Assembly: GCA_036824145.1 (NCBI GenBank)
Contig: DAITAT010000002.1
Span: forward strand, 17,581-81,580
DNA: 64,000 nt
From: DATMMS01 sp036824145
GTDB lineage: Bacteria > Chloroflexota > Dormibacteria > DASZGP01
Reading direction: 5' to 3'
This document shows positions 49,740-58,221 of the stretch, in pieces (position 1 is the first letter of the stretch; every line of letters starts with the position of its first letter). The position numbers were made by a program, and so were the translations under genes. The notes under the pieces were generated by a model that did not search any database, was not told the origin of the DNA, and saw nothing but the letters and a program-made list of their open reading frames with translations.

Positions 49740-51483
49740 CCTGGCTGAGGGTTCTCCACCGTGGTCTTGACGTCGATGCGGCTGCCGATGTACGGCAGCC
49801 ACGGGATCAGCGACGGGCTCTCGTTGATGATGATGGTGCTGGAGTCGATGTTGCCGTGGATGTACGCCCGCGCCTTGGCGATCGATTTGCCCGTGATATG
49901 GCTGCGGATGTCGTCCTTGTTGATGGCGGTGGCCATGAACCCCGACGCGGTGCCGCTGAGGACCACAGCTCCCTTCTCATCGTGCTGCGTCAGCTTGTAG
50001 TCCAGCTTGAGGGGGTTGTCGGTGATGGCGTAGCCGGCCGGGGCCTGCTTTTTCAACGCCTCGGTGAGCAGCTGCTTGACCTTGGCGTCGTCGAGACTGA
50101 GCTCCGTCGCCTTGACCGTCACGGTGCCGTTGAAGTTGGGCGCTTCGTCTCCCGCCTTTTTGTCGAAGCTGGCATCCACGCTGATCACCAGTGTCTCCGG
50201 GAGCAGCTTTGGCTTGCCGGCGCTCTTGGCCAGGTCGGCGTTGACCGTGGTCGTCAGCTGATCGCCCAGCGCCTTCTTGACCTTGTCCTCGTCCGTCTGG
50301 GCCACCACGACCTTCGTGGTCGCGTCAACTCCACCCGCTGCCGCCGCTGCGTTGTCCGCCGTGACATTGGGGGGAGCTCCTGAAATCTGAGTAATGGTGT
50401 GAGCCTGGACGTTGCCAGCCACACCGGCGGTCTTGGCAGTTACGGTCTCTGGCGGCGATGATTTGCCGCTGTCCACGGTCACGTCGGAGGCAGGAGTGAG
50501 TGCGAATTTTTGGCTGGCATCGGAAGTCACCACCTCATAGCTGTGGCCTGTCTGGAACGTGATCCCAAACCCCGAATTGTTCCTGATAACAATTTGGGCC
50601 GTTGCAGGCACGGCAGGAATCGCCTTCTGCCCAGTGGCCGGGATATTGGCCTGCTGCATCTGCTCCTGGGCCTGCTGGATCACGGTCTGGACGCTGGCGG
50701 TGTCATTGGGCCCGGGCGCCGCCGTCGACCCGGTGATGGTGGGTTGGGNNNNNNNNNNNNNNNNNNNNNNNNNNNNNNNNNNNNNNNNNNNNNNNNNNNN
50801 NNNNNNNNNNNNNNNNNNNNNNNNNNNNNNNNNNNNNNNNNNNNNNNNCTGGCGGTGTCATTGGGCCCGGGCGCCGCCGTCGACCCGGTGATGGTGGGTT
50901 GGGCCGAGATCGCACGCGCCGGGATCACGATCTGCACCGTCGCCGACGGCAATACAAACAGGAACAGTATGAGCAGGATCAGCAACACCCCGACCCCGCC
51001 GAGAACGTAGGGGATGTAGCGGGCCCGTCCGCCACTGACCTCCGCCGCCGCGGCGGCGGGCTTGGGCCGCGTTCGCGGGGTCACAGGCGGAGGCGGAGGG
51101 CGTCGGGTGGTGGGCACGGCCTCGAACTCGCCGGACCCCACCGGCAGCGAGGCCAGCATGCCGGGGCTGGCCTCGGGTGCCGCACCCGCGTCCACGGCCC
51201 TGTCGATCGCCTTGCCGGACTCGAACGCAGCCATCGTCGGGAAGACTGAGAAGCCAGTCTCAATGGCAACCGCCTGGGTGCGAGCATCAGGGCTGATCAC
51301 CGAAGTGCTCTTGCCGAGCGAGTTGCTGTACTGCTTGAGCAGCCGGGCGTTGAGGTTGGAGTGCAGTACCCGCGAGCCGCCGGGCAGGACAAAGACCAAC
51401 TCCTTCTCCGTCTTCTCGGAGCGGAGCCGGTCGACGAGATTGGTGATCTCGTCGTCGGGCTCGGCGTAGATCACCTTCGACAT
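49736..51483 (-). CDS. Membrane protein with baseplate-J-like extracytoplasmic region, split by an assembly gap
   Basis: The N-terminal cytoplasmic domain (residues 1-95) starts MSKVIYAEPDDEITNLVDRL. A proline-rich linker (127-145), one membrane helix (157-179) and an outside region with VQIVIPARAISAQPTITG, then IPATGQKAIPAVPATAQIVI, complete it. This resembles proteins called baseplate J/gp47-like in Chloroflexota and Patescibacteria. A 100-N gap flanked by two 55-bp copies interrupts it. Removing the gap and one copy (155 bases) joins PNDTA to SVQTVIQQ in frame and gives 530 residues. It lies just downstream of an actin-like ATPase. Function unknown, possibly envelope-associated. Confidence 0.8.
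50694..50748. repeat. First copy of the 55-bp sequence flanking the N gap
   Basis: These 55 bases, beginning CTGGCGGTGTCATTGGGC and ending GATGGTGGGTTGGG, are identical to 50849-50903. They end exactly at the first N. An exact duplicate at both gap edges is what unresolved contig overlap of k = 55 would produce. Confidence 0.95.
50749..50848. other. Assembly gap of 100 N
   Basis: Exactly one hundred unknown bases, a conventional placeholder length for a gap of unknown size. It lies inside the baseplate-J-like gene. The flanking duplicate suggests the true gap length is negative, that is, the contigs overlap. Confidence 0.99.
50849..50903. repeat. Second copy of the 55-bp sequence flanking the N gap
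   Basis: Identical to 50694-50748 and starts at the first base after the N run. In translation both copies give the same reading frame (STAAPGPNDTA) once the 155-base offset is removed. Confidence 0.95.
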
Positions 51484-51492
51484 CGCTTCAGA

Positions 51493-52746
51493 TCAGACCT
51501 TCATCGCACGCATGATGCGGCGCATGGTGCTGTAGAGCAGGTCCTTCTCCCCCTCATCCTCTTGGATGGCCTGGTAGCCCAGGCCCATGGGGGTGATGTC
51601 CTGCTGGCTCAAAAGTAACCCGGTGGAATCGTAGATGTTACGCACGTCGGTTGGCGCCAGCGCTCTAACCACAGGCTTCCGCGGGAAGGGCAGCTGCTCC
51701 ATCCAGGGATAGGCGTTGAGGTATTCCTCGATCTCGGGGAGGGCGCTGCCACCCCCGGCGAGGTAGATGTTGGAGGGTAGCCGGTCTGCCTTCGCCAGCT
51801 GCTGCAGGGTGAGGGCGACACCATTGACAAGCACCTCCGCGTCGGGCGCCAGCAGCGCGCGGAGCTGCTTCACCCGGTCTTCGGAGACCTTGCCGCGCGA
51901 GTAGCGGACCTTGAGCTCTTCTGCCTCGACGAAGCTGAGGTTGAGGTGCGCCGCGATCTTCTTGGTGAAGACGCGGCCGCCGATGGTGAACATCTTGGTC
52001 CCCTCGATGCCGCCGTTGCGGATCAGTGCCACGTCCGTGGTGCCGCCGCCGACGTCGACGAAGATACCGCCGAACTCGTAGACCTCGTCGGTGGCGCAGC
52101 AGCGCGCCATCGCGAAGGGCTCCGCGACGGTCGCGATCAGCTCCAGGTCCAACTCCGCGGCGATCGTCTGCAGCGCGCCGATGTGGGTCAGGGGGGCGAA
52201 GGTGTTGAAGACCGTGATCTCCATCGACTTGCCCTGGAAGTCCATCGGGTTGGTGACCAGGTAACCGTCGATGCGGACGGTGGTGATGGTGGAGTGGATC
52301 AGCTTGAGGCTGACCTCGGGCACGCCCAGCTCCTCGCCCATGAGGTGGGCGGCTTCGCGCATCGCCCGCTTCTGGACCATCTCAAGGGTGTTCTGCAGCT
52401 CGACCCGGTTGATGCGCTGACCGGGGTCGTGGCGAGGCACCGTCACAGCCGTGGAGAAGCCCTTGACCTGCTCGCCGGCGATGCCGATAACGGCGCGGCC
52501 AGGAATGGCCTCGGCCATGTCCTCGGCCTGTTCGAGCGCGTGGTTGCAGTTGTCTATCACCGCCTGGATGTCGGCCACGGCTCCCGACACCATGTCTGCG
52601 TATGACTGTTGCTGCCGGCCGACGCCGAGCACGATGCCGTTGTCGCCCTCGCGGCGGATGATCAGTGCCTTGATGTACTCGGTGCCGATGTCGAGCGCGG
52701 TGTAGTGGTTAGCGTTCTGGTCGCCACGGTTGAAGAAGCGCTTCAT
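51493..52746 (-). CDS. Actin-like ATPase of the FtsA/PilM type
   Basis: 417 residues with an actin/Hsp70-type ATPase fold: phosphate 1 YTALDIGTEYIKALII, phosphate 2 GGIFVDVGGGTTDVALI, adenosine motif NIYLAGGGSALPEI. The SHS2-like insert resembles FtsA, and the basic C-terminus (MRRIMRAMKV) could be a membrane-binding helix. PilM, FtsA or a lineage-specific relative all fit. It overlaps alaS as ATGA and lies nine bases before the baseplate-J-like gene. No pilN, pilO, pilQ or ftsZ is in the window. Confidence 0.83.
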   Translation of the reverse strand: MKRFFNRGDQNANHYTALDIGTEYIKALIIRREGDNGIVLGVGRQQQSYADMVSGAVADIQAVIDNCNHALEQAEDMAEAIPGRAVIGIAGEQVKGFSTAVTVPRHDPGQRINRVELQNTLEMVQKRAMREAAHLMGEELGVPEVSLKLIHSTITTVRIDGYLVTNPMDFQGKSMEITVFNTFAPLTHIGALQTIAAELDLELIATVAEPFAMARCCATDEVYEFGGIFVDVGGGTTDVALIRNGGIEGTKMFTIGGRVFTKKIAAHLNLSFVEAEELKVRYSRGKVSEDRVKQLRALLAPDAEVLVNGVALTLQQLAKADRLPSNIYLAGGGSALPEIEEYLNAYPWMEQLPFPRKPVVRALAPTDVRNIYDSTGLLLSQQDITPMGLGYQAIQEDEGEKDLLYSTMRRIMRAMKV

Positions 52747-55316
52747 CCCGGGTCTTTCGCTTCGCCGTTCTCGATGATCCACGTCTTTAACGCATCCACG
52801 ATGCGGTCGAACTCGGTCACGCTGAAGCCGCCGCCCTGGGCCAGGACCTCATTGCCACCGCCCTTGCCGCCGACGGCCGCCCTGATCCGTCCAAAGGCAT
52901 CGTTGGCGTTCAGATTGGCGCCTCGCCTGGTCTTGACGACCACCCGGCCGGAATCCCCCGAGCCGCCTATCACCAAAGCCGCCTGCGCCGTGGTCTCAAC
53001 CTCAAGCAGCCGATCGGCGAGGGAGCGGATGAAGTCGGCATCGTCCGAACCGACGATCTGGTAAGCAATGCCGTCGGCAAAACCATGTCCAGGCACATTA
53101 CCGTCGCCTTCGACGCTCCGCCGCCGCAGGTCGTCGATGTCCTTCTGCAACCGCTTGCGCTCCTCGATGAGCGCCTCCACGCGGTCGGCCAGCTCCGCCC
53201 GGCCCACGCGCAGCACCCGCGCCGCCGCCTCGGCCGCTGCTTGGATGTCTCGTTGGTAGCTCTCGGCCCGCTCGCCGGCGAAAAACTCAAGGCGTCGCAG
53301 GCCGGCGCCAACGCTCCTCTCGGTCACCGGCACCACCGCACCGATCTGCCCGGTGCGCTCAACGTGGGTGCCGCCGCAGAGCTCGGTCGAGAACTGCCCG
53401 AAGCTGACGACGCGGACAACGTCGCCGTACTTCTCGCCGAAGAGCATCATGGCGCCGCTCCGGCGCGCATCTTCAAGCGCCATCACGTCGGTGGTTTTGG
53501 GCAGGTCGTCTCGGACAGCGCGGTTGACGATCCGGAAGACGGCGTCCATCTCGTCGGCGCTAACGGCCCGGTCGAGGTTGAAGTCGAACGTGCAGGTGTC
53601 GGGCGCAACGTATGAACCGGCCTGGGTGGCGCCGTCGCCGAGCACGGTCTGAAGCGCCCTGTGCAGCAGGTGGGTGGCCGAGTGGTGGCGCATGGTGGCC
53701 CATCGAGCCTCGTGGTCGACCTCGACCTGGACCTCCTCACCCACTAACACGTCACCCGAGACCACGACCCCGTAGTGTGCGTGGGCGTCGCCCTGTCGCT
53801 GCACGTCGCGCACTTCCACCGTCCCAAGTGGCCCCTCGATGATGCCGATATCGCCGACCTGGCCACCGCCCTCCGCGTACATCGGTGTGCGGTCGACGTA
53901 GACCTCGACTTCATCGCCTCCGTGCGCCGCCTCGACTTCGGCGTCACCGCGGAATATCCGCTGAACGATGCCCCCGGCGGCCAGGGTGTCATAGCCGAGG
54001 AACCGGGTCGCGGGAATACCGGTGCGCTGAACGGCGGTGCGCTTGGCACCGCGGCGGCTCCGCAGCCGCTGTTGCGCGAGCTGCTCGTTGAAGCCCTCGC
54101 GGTCGACCGACAAGCCCTGCTCCGCGGCCAGTTCCACGGTCAGGTCGATCGGGAACCCATACGTATCGTGAAGCCGGAAGGCGTCCTCGCCGCGAATGAT
54201 CCCAGAGCTCTTCGAGGCCACCTCGGCGAACGCGCTTTGGCCGGCATCGAGGGTGCGGCGAAAGGCTCCCTCCTCAGACTTCAGGGTGGCCTCGATCGCG
54301 CTCCGGCGCTGACCAAGCTCCGGGTAGGCGTCACCCATAAGCTCGACGACCCGACTCACCGAGCCCGAAAGCGGCCCCTCGATCCCGAGGCGACGCTCGC
54401 CGTGGAGGGTCGCCCGCCGGATCATTCGACGCAGGACGTAGCCTCTGCCCTCGTTGCCCGGTCGGACGCCGTCGGCGATCAGAAACGCGGTGCCCCGCGC
54501 ATGGTCGGCGAGCAGTCGCGAAGAGAACGCGACCCCGTCACCAGAGCGACCGCCGGAGGCACCCGCGCGCGACTCAAATTGATCGCGCAGCGCCATGAAG
54601 ATGTCGGTGTCGTGCACACTCTGGAGTCCGTTGACGACGACCGCCAGCCGCTCCAATCCCATGCCGGTGTCGACACCAGTGCGCGCCAGCGGCTGCCGCG
54701 AGCCGTCGGGAAGCTGGTCGAACTGCATGAAGACCAGGTTCCACACCTCGAGGTAGCGATCGCAGTGCCCGGGGTAGCAGTCCGGCCCCCGGCAGCCGGC
54801 CTCTGGACCAAAGTCGAAGTGGACCTCGGAGTCGGGCCCGCACGGTCCGGAGGCGCCGGCGGGGCCCCAGAAGTTGTCCTCCAGGCGAATGACGTCCTTG
54901 CCCGAAACCTTCTTCCAGAGCGCGGAGGCATCGTCGTCGGTTGGGTGCGCGGTGGGCTGCAACCGAGCCGCATCGAGGCTGAGTTCTCGGGTCAGGTACT
55001 CCCAGGCGAACTCGATCGCGCCCTCCTTGAAGTAGTCACCGAATGAGAAGTTGCCGAGCATCTCAAAAAAGGTGAGATGGCTGGAATCACCGACCTCGTC
55101 CAGGTCGACCGTCCGGAAGCATTTCTGCACTGTCGTCGCCTTCGGCGCGGGCGGCTGGGCCTGGCCCATGAAGATCGGTTTGAACTGCTGCATGCCCGCG
55201 GTTGTGAGCAGCACCGAAGGATCTTCGTGGGGGATCAGGGATGAGCTGGGGAGCTTCCTGTGACCCTGCCGTTCGAAGAAGTTGAGGAAGGACTGGCGGA
55301 TCTCGGCGCTCAGCAT
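52743..55316 (-). CDS. alaS: Alanyl-tRNA synthetase
   Basis: 857-residue class II synthetase. The N-terminal catalytic domain opens IRQSFLNFFERQGHRKLPSS and contains GPCGPDSEVHFD. The editing domain has HHSATHLLH and CGGTHV as zinc ligands, and the C-Ala domain ends GGKGGGNEVLAQGG. Length is normal. The spacer to the sigma factor gene is 52 bases, with a TACGAT hexamer 14 bases before the ATG and no T-box. Confidence 0.97.
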   Translation of the reverse strand: MLSAEIRQSFLNFFERQGHRKLPSSSLIPHEDPSVLLTTAGMQQFKPIFMGQAQPPAPKATTVQKCFRTVDLDEVGDSSHLTFFEMLGNFSFGDYFKEGAIEFAWEYLTRELSLDAARLQPTAHPTDDDASALWKKVSGKDVIRLEDNFWGPAGASGPCGPDSEVHFDFGPEAGCRGPDCYPGHCDRYLEVWNLVFMQFDQLPDGSRQPLARTGVDTGMGLERLAVVVNGLQSVHDTDIFMALRDQFESRAGASGGRSGDGVAFSSRLLADHARGTAFLIADGVRPGNEGRGYVLRRMIRRATLHGERRLGIEGPLSGSVSRVVELMGDAYPELGQRRSAIEATLKSEEGAFRRTLDAGQSAFAEVASKSSGIIRGEDAFRLHDTYGFPIDLTVELAAEQGLSVDREGFNEQLAQQRLRSRRGAKRTAVQRTGIPATRFLGYDTLAAGGIVQRIFRGDAEVEAAHGGDEVEVYVDRTPMYAEGGGQVGDIGIIEGPLGTVEVRDVQRQGDAHAHYGVVVSGDVLVGEEVQVEVDHEARWATMRHHSATHLLHRALQTVLGDGATQAGSYVAPDTCTFDFNLDRAVSADEMDAVFRIVNRAVRDDLPKTTDVMALEDARRSGAMMLFGEKYGDVVRVVSFGQFSTELCGGTHVERTGQIGAVVPVTERSVGAGLRRLEFFAGERAESYQRDIQAAAEAAARVLRVGRAELADRVEALIEERKRLQKDIDDLRRRSVEGDGNVPGHGFADGIAYQIVGSDDADFIRSLADRLLEVETTAQAALVIGGSGDSGRVVVKTRRGANLNANDAFGRIRAAVGGKGGGNEVLAQGGGFSVTEFDRIVDALKTWIIENGEAKDPG

Positions 55317-55368
55317 CGGGCGTTGGATGCATCGTATCAGAGGGCGGGGTCAACGCCGAATACGAGGA

Positions 55369-56184
55369 TTAAGCTTGGACTGAGCCCTCCAGCTGGCGTT
55401 TGAGGTTCTCGACGGCGGCGCGCTGCAGCCGGGAAACGTGCATCTGGGAGATCCCCAACCGGCGCGCCACCTCGCTCTGAGGGAGCTCCTCGACGAATCG
55501 CAGGTACATTATCTCGCGCTCCCTGGGGGTCAGGTGCACCATCGCCGAATCGAGCACCCCCTGCAGCTCCACCCGCTGCAGGTTCTCGTCCTCACCACCC
55601 AGCCGCTCCGACAGCGACAGACCGCCTTCGCCTGACGGTGAGCTTCCGCCCGCGTCCAGCGGAACGGTTATCTGCGCCGGCCCCGCTTCGTAGGCCTCCA
55701 GGATCTCTTCCTCGCTGACGCCCAGGTCGGCGGCCAGGTCGTGGACGCTGGGCGCCCGGCCGAGCTTGTGCTGCAGCCGCTCCCCGGCCTGGCGCGCGCG
55801 CAGGTTGAGCTCCTGCAGCCGCCGCGGGATCCGCACCGCCCAGCTCTTGTCTCGGAAGTAGCGCTTGATCTCGCCCACGATGGTTGGCGTGGCGAAGGTT
55901 GTGAACTCGAGCCCCCGCTCGGGATCAAAGCGATCGATGGCCATCAGGAGGGCCATGAAGCCGACCTGGACGACGTCCTCCAGCGGCTCCCCCCGGTTGG
56001 CGAACTTGCGAGCCAGGAAATAGACCAGGTTGGAGTAGGCCTCCACCAGCTGCTGGCGGATTGCCGGATCGTGAGTCTGGTGATATTTGACCAGCAGCTC
56101 GCGCTGGCGCTCGACGTTAGCGCTTCGGGTCTTCTCGTCGCCTGAAGGCGGTCGACTTCGGGGCTTGTCCTCGGCTGAACTCAG
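55369..56184 (-). CDS. SigB/SigF-type sigma factor, apparent CTG start
   Basis: Group 3 sigma-70 factor: region 2 (NLVYFLARKF, then YFRDKSWAVRIPRRLQEL), region 3 (LGRAPSVHDLAADLGVSEEEI) and region 4 (LTPREREIMYLRFVEELPQSEVARRLGISQMHVSRLQ). The first standard start, GTG 56046, would cut the conserved ERQRELLVKYHQTHDPAIRQQ stretch. The only start preserving it appears to be CTG 56184, which overlaps the upstream stop as CTGA, though no clear Shine-Dalgarno precedes it. From CTG it is 271 residues. The preceding gene encodes its likely anti-sigma. Confidence 0.9.
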   Translation of the reverse strand: MSSAEDKPRSRPPSGDEKTRSANVERQRELLVKYHQTHDPAIRQQLVEAYSNLVYFLARKFANRGEPLEDVVQVGFMALLMAIDRFDPERGLEFTTFATPTIVGEIKRYFRDKSWAVRIPRRLQELNLRARQAGERLQHKLGRAPSVHDLAADLGVSEEEILEAYEAGPAQITVPLDAGGSSPSGEGGLSLSERLGGEDENLQRVELQGVLDSAMVHLTPREREIMYLRFVEELPQSEVARRLGISQMHVSRLQRAAVENLKRQLEGSVQA

Positions 56185-56777
56185 TCGACGAGGTACTTGA
56201 CCATCCTCATCCGCATGCTGCCATGCGAGTCCACGTTGTAGCGAAGCTCATCGACGAACAGTCGAATCATGTTGACGGCCACATCGTCGAGGTCCACATC
56301 AGCGTCGGGCTGGCCGCCCGCCGTGGTGGCGAGGTGAGCCTCATGGGTGAGGCGCACGGCCTCCCGCTGCGCCCGTACGCGCTCCTTCCGCTCGATCTCG
56401 ACCTCCTGCGAAAGGCGCAGGGCGGTGCGGCGTAGCGACTCGCTGCGGCGTTCCAGCTCGACCTCGCGGCGGACGGCCAGTTCGTCGGCGGAGGCGAGGC
56501 GGGCCGGCAGGTTGCGCACCTCCACCTCCATACCACCGTCGACCATCCGGAAGCTGAGCTTGAGAACCCCGTTGCCGGGACCCCACATCCGATCGCCGGC
56601 CGCGATCGCCTTCTCACAAGCCTGGGCGACCGCGATGTTGAGGTCGTCGATGCCCTCAAGCGAGAATCCCGCCGTCGAACCCAGCGCGCTGGCAGCGCGT
56701 TTGGCCACCATCACGAAGGGCGCCTGGGCAGGGATCTTCAGCTCGCTGATCAGCGCGCCGCGCGGGGAGCGGCTCAT
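56181..56777 (-). CDS. Putative RsbW-like anti-sigma factor with degenerate ATP site
   Basis: 198 residues. The N-terminal half resembles the RsbW/SpoIIAB histidine-kinase-like fold (APFVMVAKRAASALG, then DDLNIAVAQACEKAI). The N-box Glu and Asn of SEACTN-type proteins are replaced by Q52 and K56, and no glycine-rich G box is visible. A heptad-like charged helix spans about residues 98-148. GGAGAGG lies 8 to 9 bases before ATG 56777. It overlaps the sigma gene as CTGA, which supports a partnership; a non-kinase anti-sigma is my inference. Confidence 0.7.
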   Translation of the reverse strand: MSRSPRGALISELKIPAQAPFVMVAKRAASALGSTAGFSLEGIDDLNIAVAQACEKAIAAGDRMWGPGNGVLKLSFRMVDGGMEVEVRNLPARLASADELAVRREVELERRSESLRRTALRLSQEVEIERKERVRAQREAVRLTHEAHLATTAGGQPDADVDLDDVAVNMIRLFVDELRYNVDSHGSMRMRMVKYLVD

Positions 56778-56801
56778 CGGTTCAGCCTCTCCAAGCAGAG
56801 G

Positions 56802-57005
56802 TCAGGCAGGCTTCTCTTCAGCCTTTCCCGGGGCCTTGGCGGCCGCTGGAGCATGGTTCTTGAGCTCGATGGTGGGCGTGAGATCGATGGAGCCTATCGA
56901 ACCGTTGGCATCGGCTTGGCCATCACGTGAGAGGAGATACCCCGCCGCGAACCCGCCCAAACCCCCGACCAGGACCCCGATCACAAAACCTGGACCGCGC
57001 GCCAT
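56802..57005 (-). CDS. Small membrane protein with an N-terminal hydrophobic segment
   Basis: 67 residues: one glycine-rich membrane segment (FVIGVLVGGLGGFAAGYLL, residues 7-25), then a short polar stretch and an alanine/lysine tail. It resembles YtxH-like small proteins in layout only. It starts four bases after the YihY stop and ends 24 bases before the anti-sigma gene, inside the same unit. Real but uncharacterised. Confidence 0.6.
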   Translation of the reverse strand: MARGPGFVIGVLVGGLGGFAAGYLLSRDGQADANGSIGSIDLTPTIELKNHAPAAAKAPGKAEEKPA

Positions 57006-57009
57006 GCGC

Positions 57010-57942
57010 TCATGTTACCTTTCCGGCCGCCTTCTTACGGACGCCGCTTGAGGGTCGTGGCTCGGGGATTGGATGGACGACGCTGTTGACTTCGACCCCG
57101 ACCATCATGATCAGGCCCAGGAAGAAGAAGAACGTCATCAGCACGAACAGCAGGCCGAAGGCCTGGCCGTACCTCTGCAGCCCAGAGTTGAGCGAAACAT
57201 AGAGCGGGAAGACCAGCGTGACCAGCTCCAGCAGAACCCCCGCAACCAGCGCGCCGGGTACCACCTCGCGCCACTTGATCTTGTGGTTGGGGACGACGTG
57301 GTAGGTGGTCGCGAAGAAGGCGAACGACAGCACCGTGCCCACGAACAGCTGCGCGACGAGACCCAAGGCTCCTCGGGTCATGGTCAGCGGGATGTAGCCG
57401 ACAAGATCCTTGAGAATCGGCAGCAGCAGCGCACTACCGATATCCAACCCGACGAGCGCGGTGAAGACGAAGACCATCCCCACCGACATCACGCGCTGCG
57501 CCACGAGGCGGCGAGGCCTGACCTTGTACACCGCCGCAAAGGCGCGATCCATGTTGCCGAAGAGAGCCGTGCCTCCGACCAGGAGGCCGCCAAAGCCGAT
57601 CAGTGCCAAAAGGCCACTGGACTTCTTGAACTGCCGGACCGCGATCGTCACCTGGCTGCCCACGTCGCCGTTGGGTATGACGGCGACGAAGTTCTTGCGG
57701 ATGTCCTCGCCCTCGATGCCTGCGAAACCAAGGACCAAGCCCAGGATCCCGGCCGCAAACAACAGGATGGGGAACATCGACAGCAGCGAGTTCCACGCGA
57801 TCTGGACGGCCCAGTCGGGAGCCTTGTCGTCGACGAACTTGGCCACCACGCGCCCCGGCAGGGTGGCCCGGAGTCGCTCGCTGCGGTGCGTCCAGTCCGA
57901 CTCCCAGAGGTCTTTGACCAATCCCCTGAAACCGGCGGTCAA
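57010..57942 (-). CDS. YihY/BrkB-family membrane protein
   Basis: About 310 residues with six hydrophobic segments. The YihY core is visible: AWNSLLSMFPILLFAAG, FGNMDRAFAAVYKVRPRR, then KIKWREVVPGALVAGVLLE and QAFGLLFVLMTFFFFLG. The family is of uncertain function. No ATG fits; TTG 57942, four bases after the preceding stop codon, is the most likely start. Confidence 0.86.
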   Translation of the reverse strand: MTAGFRGLVKDLWESDWTHRSERLRATLPGRVVAKFVDDKAPDWAVQIAWNSLLSMFPILLFAAGILGLVLGFAGIEGEDIRKNFVAVIPNGDVGSQVTIAVRQFKKSSGLLALIGFGGLLVGGTALFGNMDRAFAAVYKVRPRRLVAQRVMSVGMVFVFTALVGLDIGSALLLPILKDLVGYIPLTMTRGALGLVAQLFVGTVLSFAFFATTYHVVPNHKIKWREVVPGALVAGVLLELVTLVFPLYVSLNSGLQRYGQAFGLLFVLMTFFFFLGLIMMVGVEVNSVVHPIPEPRPSSGVRKKAAGKVT

Positions 57943-57946
57943 GGCT

Positions 57947-58192
57947 TCAAGCCAGGTACCGGTTCCCGAAGAGCTGCAGCGCCGTGGTGACGCCCGCATC
58001 CCACACCAGGTGAAGCTCGCCGAGCCTGAGCCCGCCGGGCAGGAACCGCCCCCCGACTGCCTCGCCCAGCAGCACACCGACGATCGTCAGGATCACGCGT
58101 CGAAGGTAGCTGATGCGGCCCGGGAAGAGAAGGTGGAAGAGTTGCGTCAGGATCAGGACGACGAGGACGAAGAGAATGACGACGGGCGGCAT
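57947..58192 (-). CDS. Small membrane protein upstream of the YihY gene
   Basis: 81 residues starting MPPVVILFVLVVLILTQLF, with two hydrophobic segments separated by a basic loop (ISYLRR), and a soluble tail GELHLVWDAGVTTALQLFGN. Not recognised. It is tightly followed by the YihY gene (4 bases), and codes on the same strand as all neighbours, 29 bases after aspS. Confidence 0.6.
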   Translation of the reverse strand: MPPVVILFVLVVLILTQLFHLLFPGRISYLRRVILTIVGVLLGEAVGGRFLPGGLRLGELHLVWDAGVTTALQLFGNRYLA

Positions 58193-58221
58193 CTAGTCCT
58201 GGTCGGCCCCGGCGCCGCGCA

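Noticed and set aside
50694..50903. Genuine tandem duplication or mobile element scar at the N gap
   Set aside because: Copies are exactly 55 bp, abut the Ns on both sides, and collapsing them restores the reading frame, which fits assembly overlap better.
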